Assembly (NCBI RefSeq): GCF_009363615.1
Contig: NZ_CP045384.1
Location: 432,501-496,500, forward strand
DNA from: Ruegeria sp. THAF33
GTDB lineage: Bacteria; Pseudomonadota; Alphaproteobacteria; Rhodobacterales; Rhodobacteraceae
Length of the DNA stretch: 64,000 nucleotides
Direction: 5' to 3'
Position numbers and translations under genes: made by a program. Below are positions 18,924 through 28,289 of the stretch, one piece after another (within the stretch, counting starts at the first letter, position 1; every line of letters begins with the position of its first letter). Under the pieces are notes generated by a model, which was not told the DNA's origin, searched no databases, and saw only the letters and a list, made by a program, of their open reading frames with translations.

Positions 18924-20534
18924 TCACTCCTTGCCACAGGCTCTGCGGATAGCATGGCGGAAACTGTTTTCTTCATAACTGTCCCGGCGCGCCGCCACGT
19001 GCTGATCAGGACGGATTAGATAAACTGCGCTGGTTGCGTCGCCCAGATAGCGACGTTTCAGCGCCAGGGTCTGGTCATCCTTGACCGACAGCGCCAACCG
19101 CGTGACCTCGACTCCGTCTTCTTCCAGCACCTCTGGGGCATCCGCATCAATCGTCAAAAGGGTGAATTTGCCTGCCAGTTTGGGCAACAGAAACGCATCA
19201 CCCAGCGGCGCGTCCGGGCAGGCCGAGCCGGGGCGCGTCTCGGCTGGGCCATCCAGCGCGTCGGCAGAATTCAGGGTCGAGCCGTCATAGGTGCAAGGTT
19301 GACTCAGGCGTCCTGAATTCACCAAAGGACGCGCAAATTCGTACTTCTCGCTCAGGTCCAGAACCGCATCCCGCAGAACCCGCGACATTTCGGATTTCGG
19401 CGTGATGAAATCGGTGGACCGGCTGGATTTCTGGATGTTCTCATCAGCCCCGTGCACGCGTTCCGCGTCATAGCTGTCCAGCAGGCTTTCTGGGGCATTC
19501 CCATCCAGTACCAGTTTCAGTTTCCAGCACAGGTTGTCAGTGTCTTGCAGGCCGGAATTGGCACCGCGCGCGCCAAAGGGGCTGACCTGGTGCGCGCTGT
19601 CGCCTGCGAATAGGACACGCCCTTTGCGGAAGCTCTCCATGCGGCGGCACTGGAACGTATAGATCGAGACCCACTCCAGCTGAAACTCGACGTCATCGCC
19701 CAGCATCGCCTTGAGGCGCGGGATCACATTCTCGGGGCGCTTTTCGCGTTCCTTGTCGATGTCCCAACCCAGTTGCAGGTCAATACGCCAGACATTGTCG
19801 GGTTGTTTGTGCAAAAGCGCGGATTGCCCGCGATTGAACGGCGGGTCAAACCAGAACCAGCGTTCCGAGGGGAAATCGGCATCCATGATCACGTCCGCGA
19901 TCAGGAAATTGTCTTCGAAAACACGCCCTTCGAAATCGATGCCCAGCATGCGCCGGGTGGGCGACGCGGCGCCATCGCAGGCGATCAGCCATTCGGCCTC
20001 GAGTGTATAGGGGCCTTCGGGGGTTTCGACCTCCAGCCGAACGTGATCTTCGTGCGTACCGATTGCGTCAACCTTGTTGCGCCCGCGAATTTCAATCGGT
20101 GCGCCTTTTGCCTGCAACTCGCGCACGCGTTCCACAAAGAAGTTTTCAAAATGGTATTGCTGCAAGTTGATGAAGGCCGGGTTGGCATAACCTTCGTCCG
20201 GCTGAAGGTTGAAATCATAGACCTGACGGTCGTCGAAAAAGACCTTGCCCCGGTCCCAAAGCACGCCTTTGTCGACCAATCGCTGGCCGCAACCCAGCCG
20301 GTCCGCAATTTCCAGCGTGCGCTGAGAAAAACAGATGGCGCGGCTGCCGAAGCTGACTTTGTCATTCTCGTCCAGAACCACAACTTCGACCCCTTGCTGG
20401 GCCAGATCGATGGCGGCGGCCAGACCAACCGGCCCCGCACCGATCACGATGACCTTGTGCCTGACGGGCGTCGGGCTGTCCTGATCCGGGCTGCGTTCAT
20501 ATCCGTAAAGCGGCGTTTCAAAGATCTTGTTCAT
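18924..20534 (-). CDS. FAD-dependent aromatic-ring hydroxylase (group A flavin monooxygenase)
   Basis: A 536-aa protein of the PheA/MhpA-like hydroxylase family. Motifs are the FAD dinucleotide fold VIVIGAGPVGLAAAIDL (about 28-44), the DG motif around IACDGAASPTRR, and the second FAD motif GRVLFAGDSAHQVSPFGARGANSG (about 305-328), then a C-terminal thioredoxin-like part. It would use NAD(P)H and O2 to hydroxylate a phenolic substrate. Its place between DUF2783/maiA and fahA/hmgA suggests that it feeds the homogentisate path, for example from a hydroxyphenylacetate, but the substrate is inferred. Confidence 0.88.
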   Translation of the reverse strand: MNKIFETPLYGYERSPDQDSPTPVRHKVIVIGAGPVGLAAAIDLAQQGVEVVVLDENDKVSFGSRAICFSQRTLEIADRLGCGQRLVDKGVLWDRGKVFFDDRQVYDFNLQPDEGYANPAFINLQQYHFENFFVERVRELQAKGAPIEIRGRNKVDAIGTHEDHVRLEVETPEGPYTLEAEWLIACDGAASPTRRMLGIDFEGRVFEDNFLIADVIMDADFPSERWFWFDPPFNRGQSALLHKQPDNVWRIDLQLGWDIDKEREKRPENVIPRLKAMLGDDVEFQLEWVSIYTFQCRRMESFRKGRVLFAGDSAHQVSPFGARGANSGLQDTDNLCWKLKLVLDGNAPESLLDSYDAERVHGADENIQKSSRSTDFITPKSEMSRVLRDAVLDLSEKYEFARPLVNSGRLSQPCTYDGSTLNSADALDGPAETRPGSACPDAPLGDAFLLPKLAGKFTLLTIDADAPEVLEEDGVEVTRLALSVKDDQTLALKRRYLGDATSAVYLIRPDQHVAARRDSYEENSFRHAIRRACGKE

Positions 20535-20669
20535 GGGCTCCCCCCCGAAACAGATGCACCGATGTGCTGCATGTCCTGTCCCCCGGCGACGGGCGCCGGA
20601 GGTCTTAGTTTATGGTTCCATCGAATCCCGCCGCAAAAAACGATCTGGATCAAACTCGACCGTTTTTCG

Positions 20670-21620
20670 TCAGCCTTGCAGGGCTTCCCACATCTCGAGG
20701 TCGCGCTGGGCGGTCCAGATGCGGGGCGTGTCAATGCCGCGCGCCTCGTCATAGGCGCGGGCCACGTTGAACGGCAGGCAGTGCTCGTAGATTGCGTAGT
20801 CGGCGAACTTCGGATCACATTCAGCGCGGACTGCGTCCCAGGCCTCTTTCAGGGACCCTCCGCGCGCCGCGACCTTCGCCGCCGGCCGGTATGTGCTTTC
20901 GACAAAATCGCGGGTGTTCTCGATGGCCGCATTCACCATGTCCTTGCCAACCAGCGCGTCACCGCGCCCCGGTGCGATGGCGTCGACATCGAACCACTTG
21001 ATCTCGTCCAACGTGTCACCCCAATCGCTGAAATGACCGTCGCCGCAATAGCAGGCCGAGTGGTATTCGACGATATCGCCCGTGAACATCACGTTCTGAT
21101 CCGGCACATGGATGACGATATCGCCTGCCGTATGCGCGCGGCCCAGATGCATCAGGTCGATCCGGCGGTTGCCAAGATACACCGTCATCGTATCGCTGAA
21201 GGTGGTGGTGGGCCATGTCAGGCCGGGGATGCTTTCATGCCCTTCAAAGAGGCGCGGGAAGCGCTGGAATTCGCTGTCCCAGTCTTCCTGACCCCGCTCG
21301 ACGACCATGGCGCGGGCCATGTCCGACATCAGGATCTGCTGCGCGCCGAACGCGCTTGCGCCCAGAACACGCACTGCGTGGTAGTGGGTCAGGGCCACAT
21401 GCGTGATCGGTTTGTCGGTGACGGAACGCACGCATTCGATAACCTTATTTGCCAGACGCGGAGTCGCCTGCGCCTCGACGATCATCACGCTGTCGTCACC
21501 GATGATCACACCCGAATTCGGATCGCCTTCGGCGGTAAAAGCATAGAGCCCTTCTCCGACTTCAGTAAAGCTGATCTTTTTTTCCGACATGTCCCCTTGG
21601 GACGCGAATGCCTTGGCCAT
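20670..21620 (-). CDS. MBL-fold protein with altered metal site
   Basis: A 316-aa metallo-beta-lactamase fold protein. The usual HxHxDH motif reads HYHAVR (residues 79-84): both site-1 histidines (His79, His81) are present but the following Asp and His are Val83 and Arg84. His163 (GRAHTAGD) and Asp182 (FTGD) are kept, while the last conserved His position is Arg219 (PGRG). So site 1 looks intact and site 2 lost. It lies in the homogentisate cluster, 135 bases upstream of the monooxygenase gene in the direction of transcription, and may act as a hydrolase on a pathway intermediate. An alternative start at 21590 (AAGGGGA upstream) is possible. Confidence 0.82.
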   Translation of the reverse strand: MAKAFASQGDMSEKKISFTEVGEGLYAFTAEGDPNSGVIIGDDSVMIVEAQATPRLANKVIECVRSVTDKPITHVALTHYHAVRVLGASAFGAQQILMSDMARAMVVERGQEDWDSEFQRFPRLFEGHESIPGLTWPTTTFSDTMTVYLGNRRIDLMHLGRAHTAGDIVIHVPDQNVMFTGDIVEYHSACYCGDGHFSDWGDTLDEIKWFDVDAIAPGRGDALVGKDMVNAAIENTRDFVESTYRPAAKVAARGGSLKEAWDAVRAECDPKFADYAIYEHCLPFNVARAYDEARGIDTPRIWTAQRDLEMWEALQG

Positions 21621-21707
21621 CTTGGGTTTGTCCTTTTTCGGTTGCGCGGAAGGCAGAGGTTGGATGCCTCCGGCGGCAGTATTTGGGAAAAGATGAAGAT
21701 CAGTGCG

Positions 21708-22964
21708 TCATCTTTCGTAGGGGTTCTCGAGTGCGGGCAGCAGCTTGCCCACACAATCGCCGAAACCGATCGTGTAGCCATCGCCCTTGGCAGCACCTTT
21801 GAGGGTCAGGGTATCGCCGTCCTCGATGAAGCTGCGGGTTTCGCCTGTATCCAGCGTGATCGGTTCCTTGCCGCCCCAGCTGAGTTCCAGAAGGGAACCG
21901 CGGCTGTCCTTCGTCGGCCCCGAGATCGTGCCCGATCCCAGCAGGTCGCCCGTGTTCATGGGGCATCCTGATGTGGTGTGATGCGCCAATTGCTGCGCAG
22001 CGGAATAGTACATCTGGTTGTAGTTGGTCCGAGCAATCGTCGTGGCGGGTTGCCCGGCAGGTGCCATGGTGATCGCCAGATCGATGTCATAGAGCATCGG
22101 CCCGCAATCCTTGAGGTGATCCAGCAACTCGAACTCGCGGGGTGGCGTGTCACAGCGGAATGGCTCGAGCGCCGCCTTGGTCACGATCCACGGGCTGATC
22201 GAGGTTGCCGTGGCCTTTGCCTGAAACGGGCCCAGCGGCTGATATTCCCATGCCTGGATGTCGCGCGCAGACCAGTCATTCAGAAGCACGTAGCCGAAGA
22301 TATTGTCATCCGCTTCCTGCACGGTGATCGGACCATCCGAGGGTGTTCCGACAATCGCGCCCATCTCAAGCTCGATGTCAAAACGGCGACTGGGCAGGAA
22401 GGCGGGCAAGTCCTGATCGGGGGCTTTCAACTGACCCCAGGGGCGGCGAATATCCGTGCCTGAGACCACGACCGAAGATGCGCGGCCGTTGTAACCAATG
22501 GGAATGTGCAGCCAATTCGGCGGCAGGGCGTTTTCCGGCCCTCGGAACATGGTGCCCACGTTGAAGGCATGGTTTCGGCCTGCGTAGAAATCGGTGTATT
22601 CGCTGACCGCAAAGGGCAGATGCATTTCCGCATCGGCCTGTTTGAAAAGCAGCGGTTCGACCTTGGCTTGTTCATCTGACCCTTCGGCCAGCAGGCTGAT
22701 CAGCCGCGCGCGCAGCGCGGTCCAGACGGCTGGGCCTTCCTCCATCAGAGGGTTCCAGAACGGCATGTCGAACAGCGGCTCATCGCTCAGGGTGATCAAC
22801 CCCTCGGCTTCGGCGGCCGTGACGTCGAGGATCATGTCGCCGATGGCCACACCGCAGCGGGGATCATCACCTTCGGTCGAGAAGACACCATACGGCAGGT
22901 TATTCAGTGGGAACGGATGTGTCGCGTCATTGGCCGACGCCACCCAGGATGTCATTAGAGGCAT
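21708..22964 (-). CDS. fahA: Fumarylacetoacetase
   Basis: A 418-aa fumarylacetoacetate hydrolase, the last step of homogentisate breakdown, giving fumarate and acetoacetate. It has an N-terminal SH3-like domain (about 1-115) and the catalytic domain with YTDFYAGRNHAFNVG (catalytic His in the family), ELEMGAIVG metal ligands and LLNDWSARDIQAWEYQPLGPFQAK. Length and motifs are standard. It is in line with hmgA, lysE, maiA and the monooxygenase on the minus strand. Confidence 0.97.
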   Translation of the reverse strand: MPLMTSWVASANDATHPFPLNNLPYGVFSTEGDDPRCGVAIGDMILDVTAAEAEGLITLSDEPLFDMPFWNPLMEEGPAVWTALRARLISLLAEGSDEQAKVEPLLFKQADAEMHLPFAVSEYTDFYAGRNHAFNVGTMFRGPENALPPNWLHIPIGYNGRASSVVVSGTDIRRPWGQLKAPDQDLPAFLPSRRFDIELEMGAIVGTPSDGPITVQEADDNIFGYVLLNDWSARDIQAWEYQPLGPFQAKATATSISPWIVTKAALEPFRCDTPPREFELLDHLKDCGPMLYDIDLAITMAPAGQPATTIARTNYNQMYYSAAQQLAHHTTSGCPMNTGDLLGSGTISGPTKDSRGSLLELSWGGKEPITLDTGETRSFIEDGDTLTLKGAAKGDGYTIGFGDCVGKLLPALENPYER

Positions 22965-22985
22965 ACGATGTCCCTGTTTTGTTGG

Positions 22986-23609
22986 TTAAGCAGAAGGGCG
23001 AAGGGATTTCAGCCCCAACAAGATAGCAGCGAGGATCATGAAGCTGCCGCCAATGCGGTCAAGCCACAGCTTTGCCGGACCTTGCAAACGGCGAGCCAGC
23101 CAGCTTGCGCTGCCGCCATATGCGGTCAGGAACATCCCGTCCATGACCAGATAGGTAGACGACAGAATGGCGAATTGCGGCCAGAAGGGCAGGGCTGCGT
23201 CAATGAACAGCGGAAACAGTGCTGCAAAAAAGACCACGGCCTTGGGATTTGCGGCGGAAGTAATGAACCCCTGCATCCAAAGCGATTTACGGCTGGCCTT
23301 GGGCGCGGTTTGCGTTTCAGACATACGGGCCTTTAGGATCTGCTTAATCCCTAGATAAACCAGATAGGTGACACCAAGCCACTTGATGACCGTCAGTGCG
23401 GTTGCAGATGTGGCGATCAGGGCGGCTAGGCCCAGCCCCGCCGCCAGCATTTGCAGAAAGTTCGCCGTCAGATCTCCGGCAGCGGTGAACAGCCCGCGCC
23501 GAAGCCCGTTTGTCGCTGAGTTTGACAACATCAGCAACTGGCTGGGTCCCGGTGTGCTCATCAGCAGCAGGACCGTTGCCACATAGGTGATCCAGATATC
23601 CAAGCTCAT
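22986..23609 (-). CDS. LysE-family amino acid/metabolite exporter
   Basis: A 207-aa membrane protein with six predicted helices and the LysE/RhtB N-terminal signature [22 protein letters not shown] (about 18-39) and [17 protein letters not shown] in the middle. These proteins export amino acids or similar small molecules. Its ATG overlaps the stop codon of hmgA by 4 bases, so it is translated with the dioxygenase. Export of tyrosine, phenylalanine or an aromatic intermediate is an inference from context. Confidence 0.92.
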   Translation of the reverse strand: MSLDIWITYVATVLLLMSTPGPSQLLMLSNSATNGLRRGLFTAAGDLTANFLQMLAAGLGLAALIATSATALTVIKWLGVTYLVYLGIKQILKARMSETQTAPKASRKSLWMQGFITSAANPKAVVFFAALFPLFIDAALPFWPQFAILSSTYLVMDGMFLTAYGGSASWLARRLQGPAKLWLDRIGGSFMILAAILLGLKSLRPSA

Positions 23610-24961
23610 TTCTTGCCCGGCGTTCCGTCGAACTTCTTCTCAAGCGATGTCCAGCAGTCGATGTAATCATCCTGCAACGGCGCTTCGGTGGCGGCAAACG
23701 GGGTCAGGTGCTGCGGGAAGCGGGTTTCGAACATGAACGACATTGTCTGGTCCAGCTTGTCCGGCCCCAGGTTGGAGTATGACGCCTTGTCGAAGGCTTC
23801 CCTGTCGGGGCCATGCGGGATCATCATGTTGTGCAGGCTTGTGCCGCCGGGAACAAAGCCCTGAGGTTTCGCGTCGTACTGGCCGTAGATGTTGCCCATC
23901 AGCTCGGACATGATGTTCTTGTGGTACCACGGCGGGCGGAACGTGTCTTCCATCACCATCCAGCGTTCGCGGAACAGGACAAAGTCGATATTGGCCGTGC
24001 CGGGCTGGCCGGACGGAGCCGTCAGAACGGTAAAGATCGACGGGTCGGGGTGGTCAAACAGGATCGCGCCGACGGGGCAATAGTTGCGCAGGTCGTATTT
24101 ATAGGGCGCATAGTTGCCGTGCCATGCCACGACATCCAGTGGGCTGTGGCCGATCTTGGTTGTGTGGAATTGCCCGCACCATTTGATTGTCACGGTAGAA
24201 GGGGTTTCACGATCCTCATAAGCGGCCACCGGTGCCTTGAAGTCGCGCGGGTTGGCCATGCAGTTGGCACCGATTGGTCCGCGCCCCGGCAGTTCAAACT
24301 TCTGACCGTAATTCTCGCAGACAAAGCCGCGCGCAGGGCCTTCCAGAACCTCGACCCGGTACAGCAAACCGCGTGGAATGATCGCGATTTCCTTGGGTTC
24401 CAAGTCGATGATTCCCAGTTCTGTCGCAAATCGCAGGCGCCCTTCCTGTGGCACAACCAGCAATTCGGAATCAGCCGAGAAGAAATAGTCATCCACCATG
24501 GATTCCGTGACCAGATAGATGTGGCTTGCCATGCCGACCTGCGTGTTCACGTCACCTGCGGTCGTCATGGTCCGCATACCCGTCATCCAGTTCAGACCTT
24601 CGTCGGAATGCGGGATGGGATCCCAGCGGTACTGGCCAAGGCTGATCACATCCGGATCAATGCAGGGGGCCGATTTCCAGTAGGGCAGGTCAATTTTTTC
24701 ATAACGATGTGAATGCTTTACGGATGGGCGAATACGATAGCACCAGGTGCGCTCGGGTGGGTTGGCGGTAAAGGCCGTGCCACTCAGCTGCTCTCCGTAA
24801 AGACCATAGTTGCACCGTTGCGGGCTGTTCATGCCTTGCGGCAGGGCCTCGGGCAGGGCCTCGGTTTCAAAGTCGTTCCCAAAGCCTGGCATATAGCCTG
24901 CATGAGTTCCGACAGGCGTCGCGGCCTGTGTCAGCGTATGCGGATCAGTCGGACGATTCAT
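23606..24961 (-). CDS. hmgA: Homogentisate 1,2-dioxygenase
   Basis: A 451-aa iron-dependent ring-cleaving enzyme converting homogentisate to maleylacetoacetate. Visible features include the N-terminal [26 protein letters not shown] and the iron-binding region [18 protein letters not shown] plus PHGPD (about 330-390). It is the first gene of the minus-strand cluster, with GGAGG before the ATG, and is divergent from the MarR gene with a candidate operator in the 57-base gap. Confidence 0.98.
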   Translation of the reverse strand: MNRPTDPHTLTQAATPVGTHAGYMPGFGNDFETEALPEALPQGMNSPQRCNYGLYGEQLSGTAFTANPPERTWCYRIRPSVKHSHRYEKIDLPYWKSAPCIDPDVISLGQYRWDPIPHSDEGLNWMTGMRTMTTAGDVNTQVGMASHIYLVTESMVDDYFFSADSELLVVPQEGRLRFATELGIIDLEPKEIAIIPRGLLYRVEVLEGPARGFVCENYGQKFELPGRGPIGANCMANPRDFKAPVAAYEDRETPSTVTIKWCGQFHTTKIGHSPLDVVAWHGNYAPYKYDLRNYCPVGAILFDHPDPSIFTVLTAPSGQPGTANIDFVLFRERWMVMEDTFRPPWYHKNIMSELMGNIYGQYDAKPQGFVPGGTSLHNMMIPHGPDREAFDKASYSNLGPDKLDQTMSFMFETRFPQHLTPFAATEAPLQDDYIDCWTSLEKKFDGTPGKK

Positions 24962-24994
24962 TGCGTTTTCCTCCGTTTGCTGCTTGTCGGTTAA

Positions 24995-25012
24995 TAGTTG
25001 ATTTTGTAACTA
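24995..25012. promoter_or_regulatory. Candidate MarR operator between hmgA and marR
   Basis: TAGTT (24995-24999) and AACTA (25008-25012) form an inverted repeat with an 8-base spacer, inside the only 57 bases separating two divergent genes and ending 6 bases before the marR start codon. Size and spacing suit a MarR dimer. Regulation of hmgA and autoregulation would follow, but binding is inferred. Confidence 0.5.
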
Positions 25013-25018
25013 ACAAGC

Positions 25019-25471
25019 ATGACACACGATGAATCCGAAAAAAATGATGACTTTTATCTGCAAAATTTTCTGCCCTTCCTGCTGAATCAGGCGGCCGAAC
25101 GGGCTTCGCTAGAGTTTCAGGCAGTTTACAAGGGCCGTTACGGGATGCTCAGAACCGAATGGCGCGTATTGTTCCATTTGGGTTTGTTTGGCGAGATGAC
25201 CGCCAAGGAAATCGGTGAGCGCGCCAGAATGCACAAAACCAAAATCAGCCGCGCTGTCGCCAAGCTGGAACAGCGTCGATACCTGAAACGCACACGGGAC
25301 GAAGCGGATCGGCGGGCGGAATGGTTGACACTAACACCAGCAGGGCAATCTGTGTATCGTGACCTGCGCGGCGTTGCTGCTAATTACGATGCGAAACTGT
25401 CAGGCCTGTTCAAACCGGAAGAGGCCGCGTTGTTGCGACAAATGCTGCAAAGGTTGGCTGGTTTGGACTGA
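25019..25471 (+). CDS. MarR family transcriptional regulator
   Basis: A 150-aa winged-helix regulator (core about 40-110: TEWRVLFHLGLFGEMTAKEIGERARMHKTKISRAVAKLEQRRYLKRTRDEADRRAEWLTLT). It is divergent from hmgA and is probably the repressor or sensor of the homogentisate genes, responding to an aromatic ligand. No Shine-Dalgarno sequence precedes the ATG (aactaacaagcATG), so the message may be leaderless or poorly translated. Confidence 0.9.
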   Translation: MTHDESEKNDDFYLQNFLPFLLNQAAERASLEFQAVYKGRYGMLRTEWRVLFHLGLFGEMTAKEIGERARMHKTKISRAVAKLEQRRYLKRTRDEADRRAEWLTLTPAGQSVYRDLRGVAANYDAKLSGLFKPEEAALLRQMLQRLAGLD

Positions 25472-25474
25472 CCT

Positions 25475-26782
25475 ATGGCAATTGACGCTGCCTGCCCCCA
25501 AATGGGGATCATACTTGATACGGACAACAAAATGACATTGCCAGATTCCGCTTCAGTTTTCTCACATTCCCTGATTGATTGGCTGGTCAACAAGGGGCTA
25601 GAGGGCGCCGGGCAAGAAGAGCTGTTGGAAGGGTTTTGTGCCCGATTGGTGGAAATGGGTATTCCGTTGATGCGCTTTCATGCGGCGCAGTCGACCCTGC
25701 ATCCGGTTTACGGAGGTACAGGTTACAGCTGGTACAACGGCGCGGGCGGTGAATCCGAGAAGTTTGAATACACGGAAACGCCCAGCGAAGTTTGGCAGCA
25801 AAGCCCACTCTATGCGCTGCTGAACGATGATCTGGATGAAATCCGGGTCAAACTGGTCGACCATAATGAACCCAGCCGCTTTCCTTTGTTGAATGATCTG
25901 CGTGAAATCGGAGCGACAGACTATTATGCCACCGGCTTGTCATATGAAGGGGCCAGTCAACTGCGCCCCGACGGCACGAAGAAGGTCAGCGATGGTGTTC
26001 TGATGTCCTGGACCAGCGACGCACCGAACGGATTCGAAGACAGCGATCTGAACAAAATACAAACTGTACTGCCGCATCTGGGGCTGGCGCTCAAATCCGC
26101 CAAGAACCAGGATCTGGCCAAGGATCTGATGCGGGTTTATCTGGGGCGGGATGCCGGTCGCCGGGTTCTGTCGGGTGAAATTCGGCGTGGGTCTTTGCAG
26201 CAAATCGATGCTGTGATCTGGAATTTCGACCTCGAAGGCTTCACCACGCTGTCCGAAGACCTGCCTGGCCATGAGATCATCGACATGCTGAACGACTATC
26301 TGGCCGTCGCGGTGGGTGTGGTGCATGACAAGGGCGGCAACATCCTGAAATTCATGGGTGACGGCCTGATGGCAATGTTCGATGTCGGAGAGATCGACGA
26401 AGACGCCCGTGCCGCGCTTGATGCTGTGCCTTTGTTGCAGTCCCGCATGGGTGAACTGAACGCAAGGCGCCGCGCGCAAGGTCTGCCGGTGGCCAACTAT
26501 ACGCTGGCCCTACATTCGGGCGAGATTCTCTATGGCAATATCGGGTCCGAGACCCGGCTGGACTTCACTGTGATCGGCCCGGCTGTCAACCAGGCCGCCC
26601 GCATTGCGGGAATGCACCGGTCTTTGGGTCAAAGGATCCTTATCTCGGACGATGTCGCCCGCGCTGCACAGCCCTGCGCGCAGGAGCTTGTCTCGGTCGG
26701 CCGCTACATGCTGCGCGGCGTGAATGAGCCGAAAGAGTTGTTTACGGTATACAGTCCCGGCGGGCCATCAGAATCCGATTGA
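25475..26782 (+). CDS. Class III adenylate/guanylate cyclase domain protein
   Basis: A 435-aa protein with an N-terminal region of about 235 residues of unclear fold (no membrane segment) and a C-terminal class III nucleotidyl cyclase domain. Metal-binding aspartates are Asp252 (WNFDLEGFT) and Asp296 (KFMGDGLMAMFD); DFTVIGPAVNQAARI gives the substrate and transition-state residues, including Asn and Arg. It should make cAMP (or cGMP) in the cytoplasm under control of the N-terminal region. It starts 3 bases after marR, so the two are likely co-transcribed; a second in-frame ATG at 25532 is an alternative start. Confidence 0.88.
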   Translation: MAIDAACPQMGIILDTDNKMTLPDSASVFSHSLIDWLVNKGLEGAGQEELLEGFCARLVEMGIPLMRFHAAQSTLHPVYGGTGYSWYNGAGGESEKFEYTETPSEVWQQSPLYALLNDDLDEIRVKLVDHNEPSRFPLLNDLREIGATDYYATGLSYEGASQLRPDGTKKVSDGVLMSWTSDAPNGFEDSDLNKIQTVLPHLGLALKSAKNQDLAKDLMRVYLGRDAGRRVLSGEIRRGSLQQIDAVIWNFDLEGFTTLSEDLPGHEIIDMLNDYLAVAVGVVHDKGGNILKFMGDGLMAMFDVGEIDEDARAALDAVPLLQSRMGELNARRRAQGLPVANYTLALHSGEILYGNIGSETRLDFTVIGPAVNQAARIAGMHRSLGQRILISDDVARAAQPCAQELVSVGRYMLRGVNEPKELFTVYSPGGPSESD

Positions 26783-27091
26783 GACAGCGGCTATTCCTTC
26801 CAGCGGTTCCGAAACTGAAAGTCTTGATGGAACGCATTTAACTCGCCGGGTTTGAGCGGCGGTTTGGACCGAATGTTCGACTATAGTGTGGATATGAACA
26901 CTAAGCTGGTTAGAGCCCAAAGCCGTCGATGGCTCATCTCACAGCAGTCCTGCCCAATGAGCGATAAACGCTGAGGTAGACTCTGGTCCTTGCTTGCAAT
27001 GGCCGTGCAGGAATTTGTTTCCGCCGGATGAACCTTTGCCAGGTAAAGGCAAAGATTGAATTAAGAAATCCGCTGCGGCATTGTCCGGCCC
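26783..27091. other. Intergenic region before MHYT-LytTR gene
   Basis: About 310 bases without a gene. Two inverted repeats are visible: TAGTGT-N8-ACACTA at 26884-26903 and CTTTGCC-N7-GGCAAAG at 27034-27054. The second lies about 40 bases before the next start codon and could fold in the leader. No clear terminator for the cyclase was seen. Confidence 0.4.
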
Positions 27092-28195
27092 ATGGAATTT
27101 CTGGACTTCGGACATAACCCTTGGTTGGTGGTTACATCGTTCGTTGTGGCGCTAGTTGCTGGGGCCACGGGATTGTCTTTGACGAGGGATTTGTCCGAAA
27201 AGTCGCTTTCACAACGCAGGTTGGCCATCGCGTTGGGTGCCGTTGCTTTGGGTGGTGGGATCTGGTCAATGCACTTCGTGGCTATGCTTGGCCTAAGGCT
27301 GCCCATCCTGTTTTACTATGATGCTGCAATTACGCTCGCATCTGCGCTTATTGCGATCCTTATGGTCGCCTTGGCGCTTGTCCTTTTGCATTTCACTGAG
27401 CGTTCCAGGGGGATCATCATAGCTGCCGGAGCAATCGTAGGCGCGGGCATCTTGGCGATGCACTATGTGGGAATGGCTGGCATGCAGCTTTGCAAACCCG
27501 TTTATACCCTTCAAGGGGTGCTCGGGTCGTCAGTATTGGCTATTGTCCTGTGCATTCTCGCGATCGGCGTTGCCTATAATGAGCGTTCCAACAGGACCAT
27601 CGCGATCGGCACGCTGTGTTTTGGCGTAGCTGTCTTTTCAGTGCATTTCCTGGCCATGGCAGGAACCAATTTTGTAGCCTTGAAAGATATCCGAGAGTTT
27701 GGGCCCGTCATCAGCAACGAAGTCATGGCCGTTGGGGTGATCTTGTCGAGCTTTGTTATCTTCGGCGCATTTTTGTGGGTTGGCACAACTTATCTTGTGC
27801 CTACGCAAGCCACAGAGATCCCGATGACAGGCGTGGCCCAAGACGAGCCTTCAGCAAACCAGACCCCACCTATTCGCATCCCCTGTGAAAGAGACGGAGG
27901 CAAGGTCTTTATTGCCGCGCCTGACGTTGCATTCGTCAGGGCGGATGGTCACTACACGCAAGTCTACACCCGCACAGAAAAGTACTTTTGCGTCTGGCCG
28001 ATCACTGAAGCGGTCAAACGGCTAGAGCCAACCGGCTTTTTGCGCGTGCATCGCAGCTATATCGTGAACCCCAAAAAAGTCGCGCGGTTTGAACGGACCA
28101 AAGACAAGGGACAATGCACCTTTGGTGAGGCCGATCTTCCCCCGGTGCCGGTCAGCCGATCAAACCTGAAAGCAGCACTGACCGCCTTTGGGTAA
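27092..28195 (+). CDS. MHYT-LytTR membrane-bound regulator (CoxC/CoxH-like)
   Basis: A 367-aa protein with seven or so membrane helices (about 1-235) containing the MHYT repeats MHFVAML, MHYVGMA and VHFLAMA, whose His and Met residues are thought to bind a metal and sense a diatomic gas. The C-terminal part (about 265-365) is a LytTR DNA-binding domain (FIAAPDVAFVRADGHYTQVYT..FLRVHRSYIVNP). This architecture is that of CoxC and CoxH of Oligotropha carboxidovorans. It sits 148 bases upstream of coxM in the same orientation, so it is a plausible CO-responsive regulator of the cluster. Confidence 0.88.
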   Translation: MEFLDFGHNPWLVVTSFVVALVAGATGLSLTRDLSEKSLSQRRLAIALGAVALGGGIWSMHFVAMLGLRLPILFYYDAAITLASALIAILMVALALVLLHFTERSRGIIIAAGAIVGAGILAMHYVGMAGMQLCKPVYTLQGVLGSSVLAIVLCILAIGVAYNERSNRTIAIGTLCFGVAVFSVHFLAMAGTNFVALKDIREFGPVISNEVMAVGVILSSFVIFGAFLWVGTTYLVPTQATEIPMTGVAQDEPSANQTPPIRIPCERDGGKVFIAAPDVAFVRADGHYTQVYTRTEKYFCVWPITEAVKRLEPTGFLRVHRSYIVNPKKVARFERTKDKGQCTFGEADLPPVPVSRSNLKAALTAFG

Positions 28196-28274
28196 CGCGT
28201 GGTAATTCAGGCAGCGCAACTCGTGCGTCCTGAAGCGCATTTCGTGCAAAATTAGCGAAAACAAAGTGTTTTCC

Positions 28275-28289
28275 CGGGTCAACAACCCG
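28275..28289. promoter_or_regulatory. Inverted repeat in coxM upstream region
   Basis: CGGGT (28275-28279) and ACCCG (28285-28289) flank CAACA in the 148-base gap between the LytTR regulator gene and coxM. It could be a regulatory site. I cannot match it to a known LytTR consensus, which is usually a direct repeat. Confidence 0.25.

Noticed and set aside
19773..21971. Very long open frame (over 700 codons) on the plus strand
   Set aside because: It is antisense to the flavin monooxygenase and MBL genes, which have clear motifs. High GC content leaves long stop-free shadows on the opposite strand.
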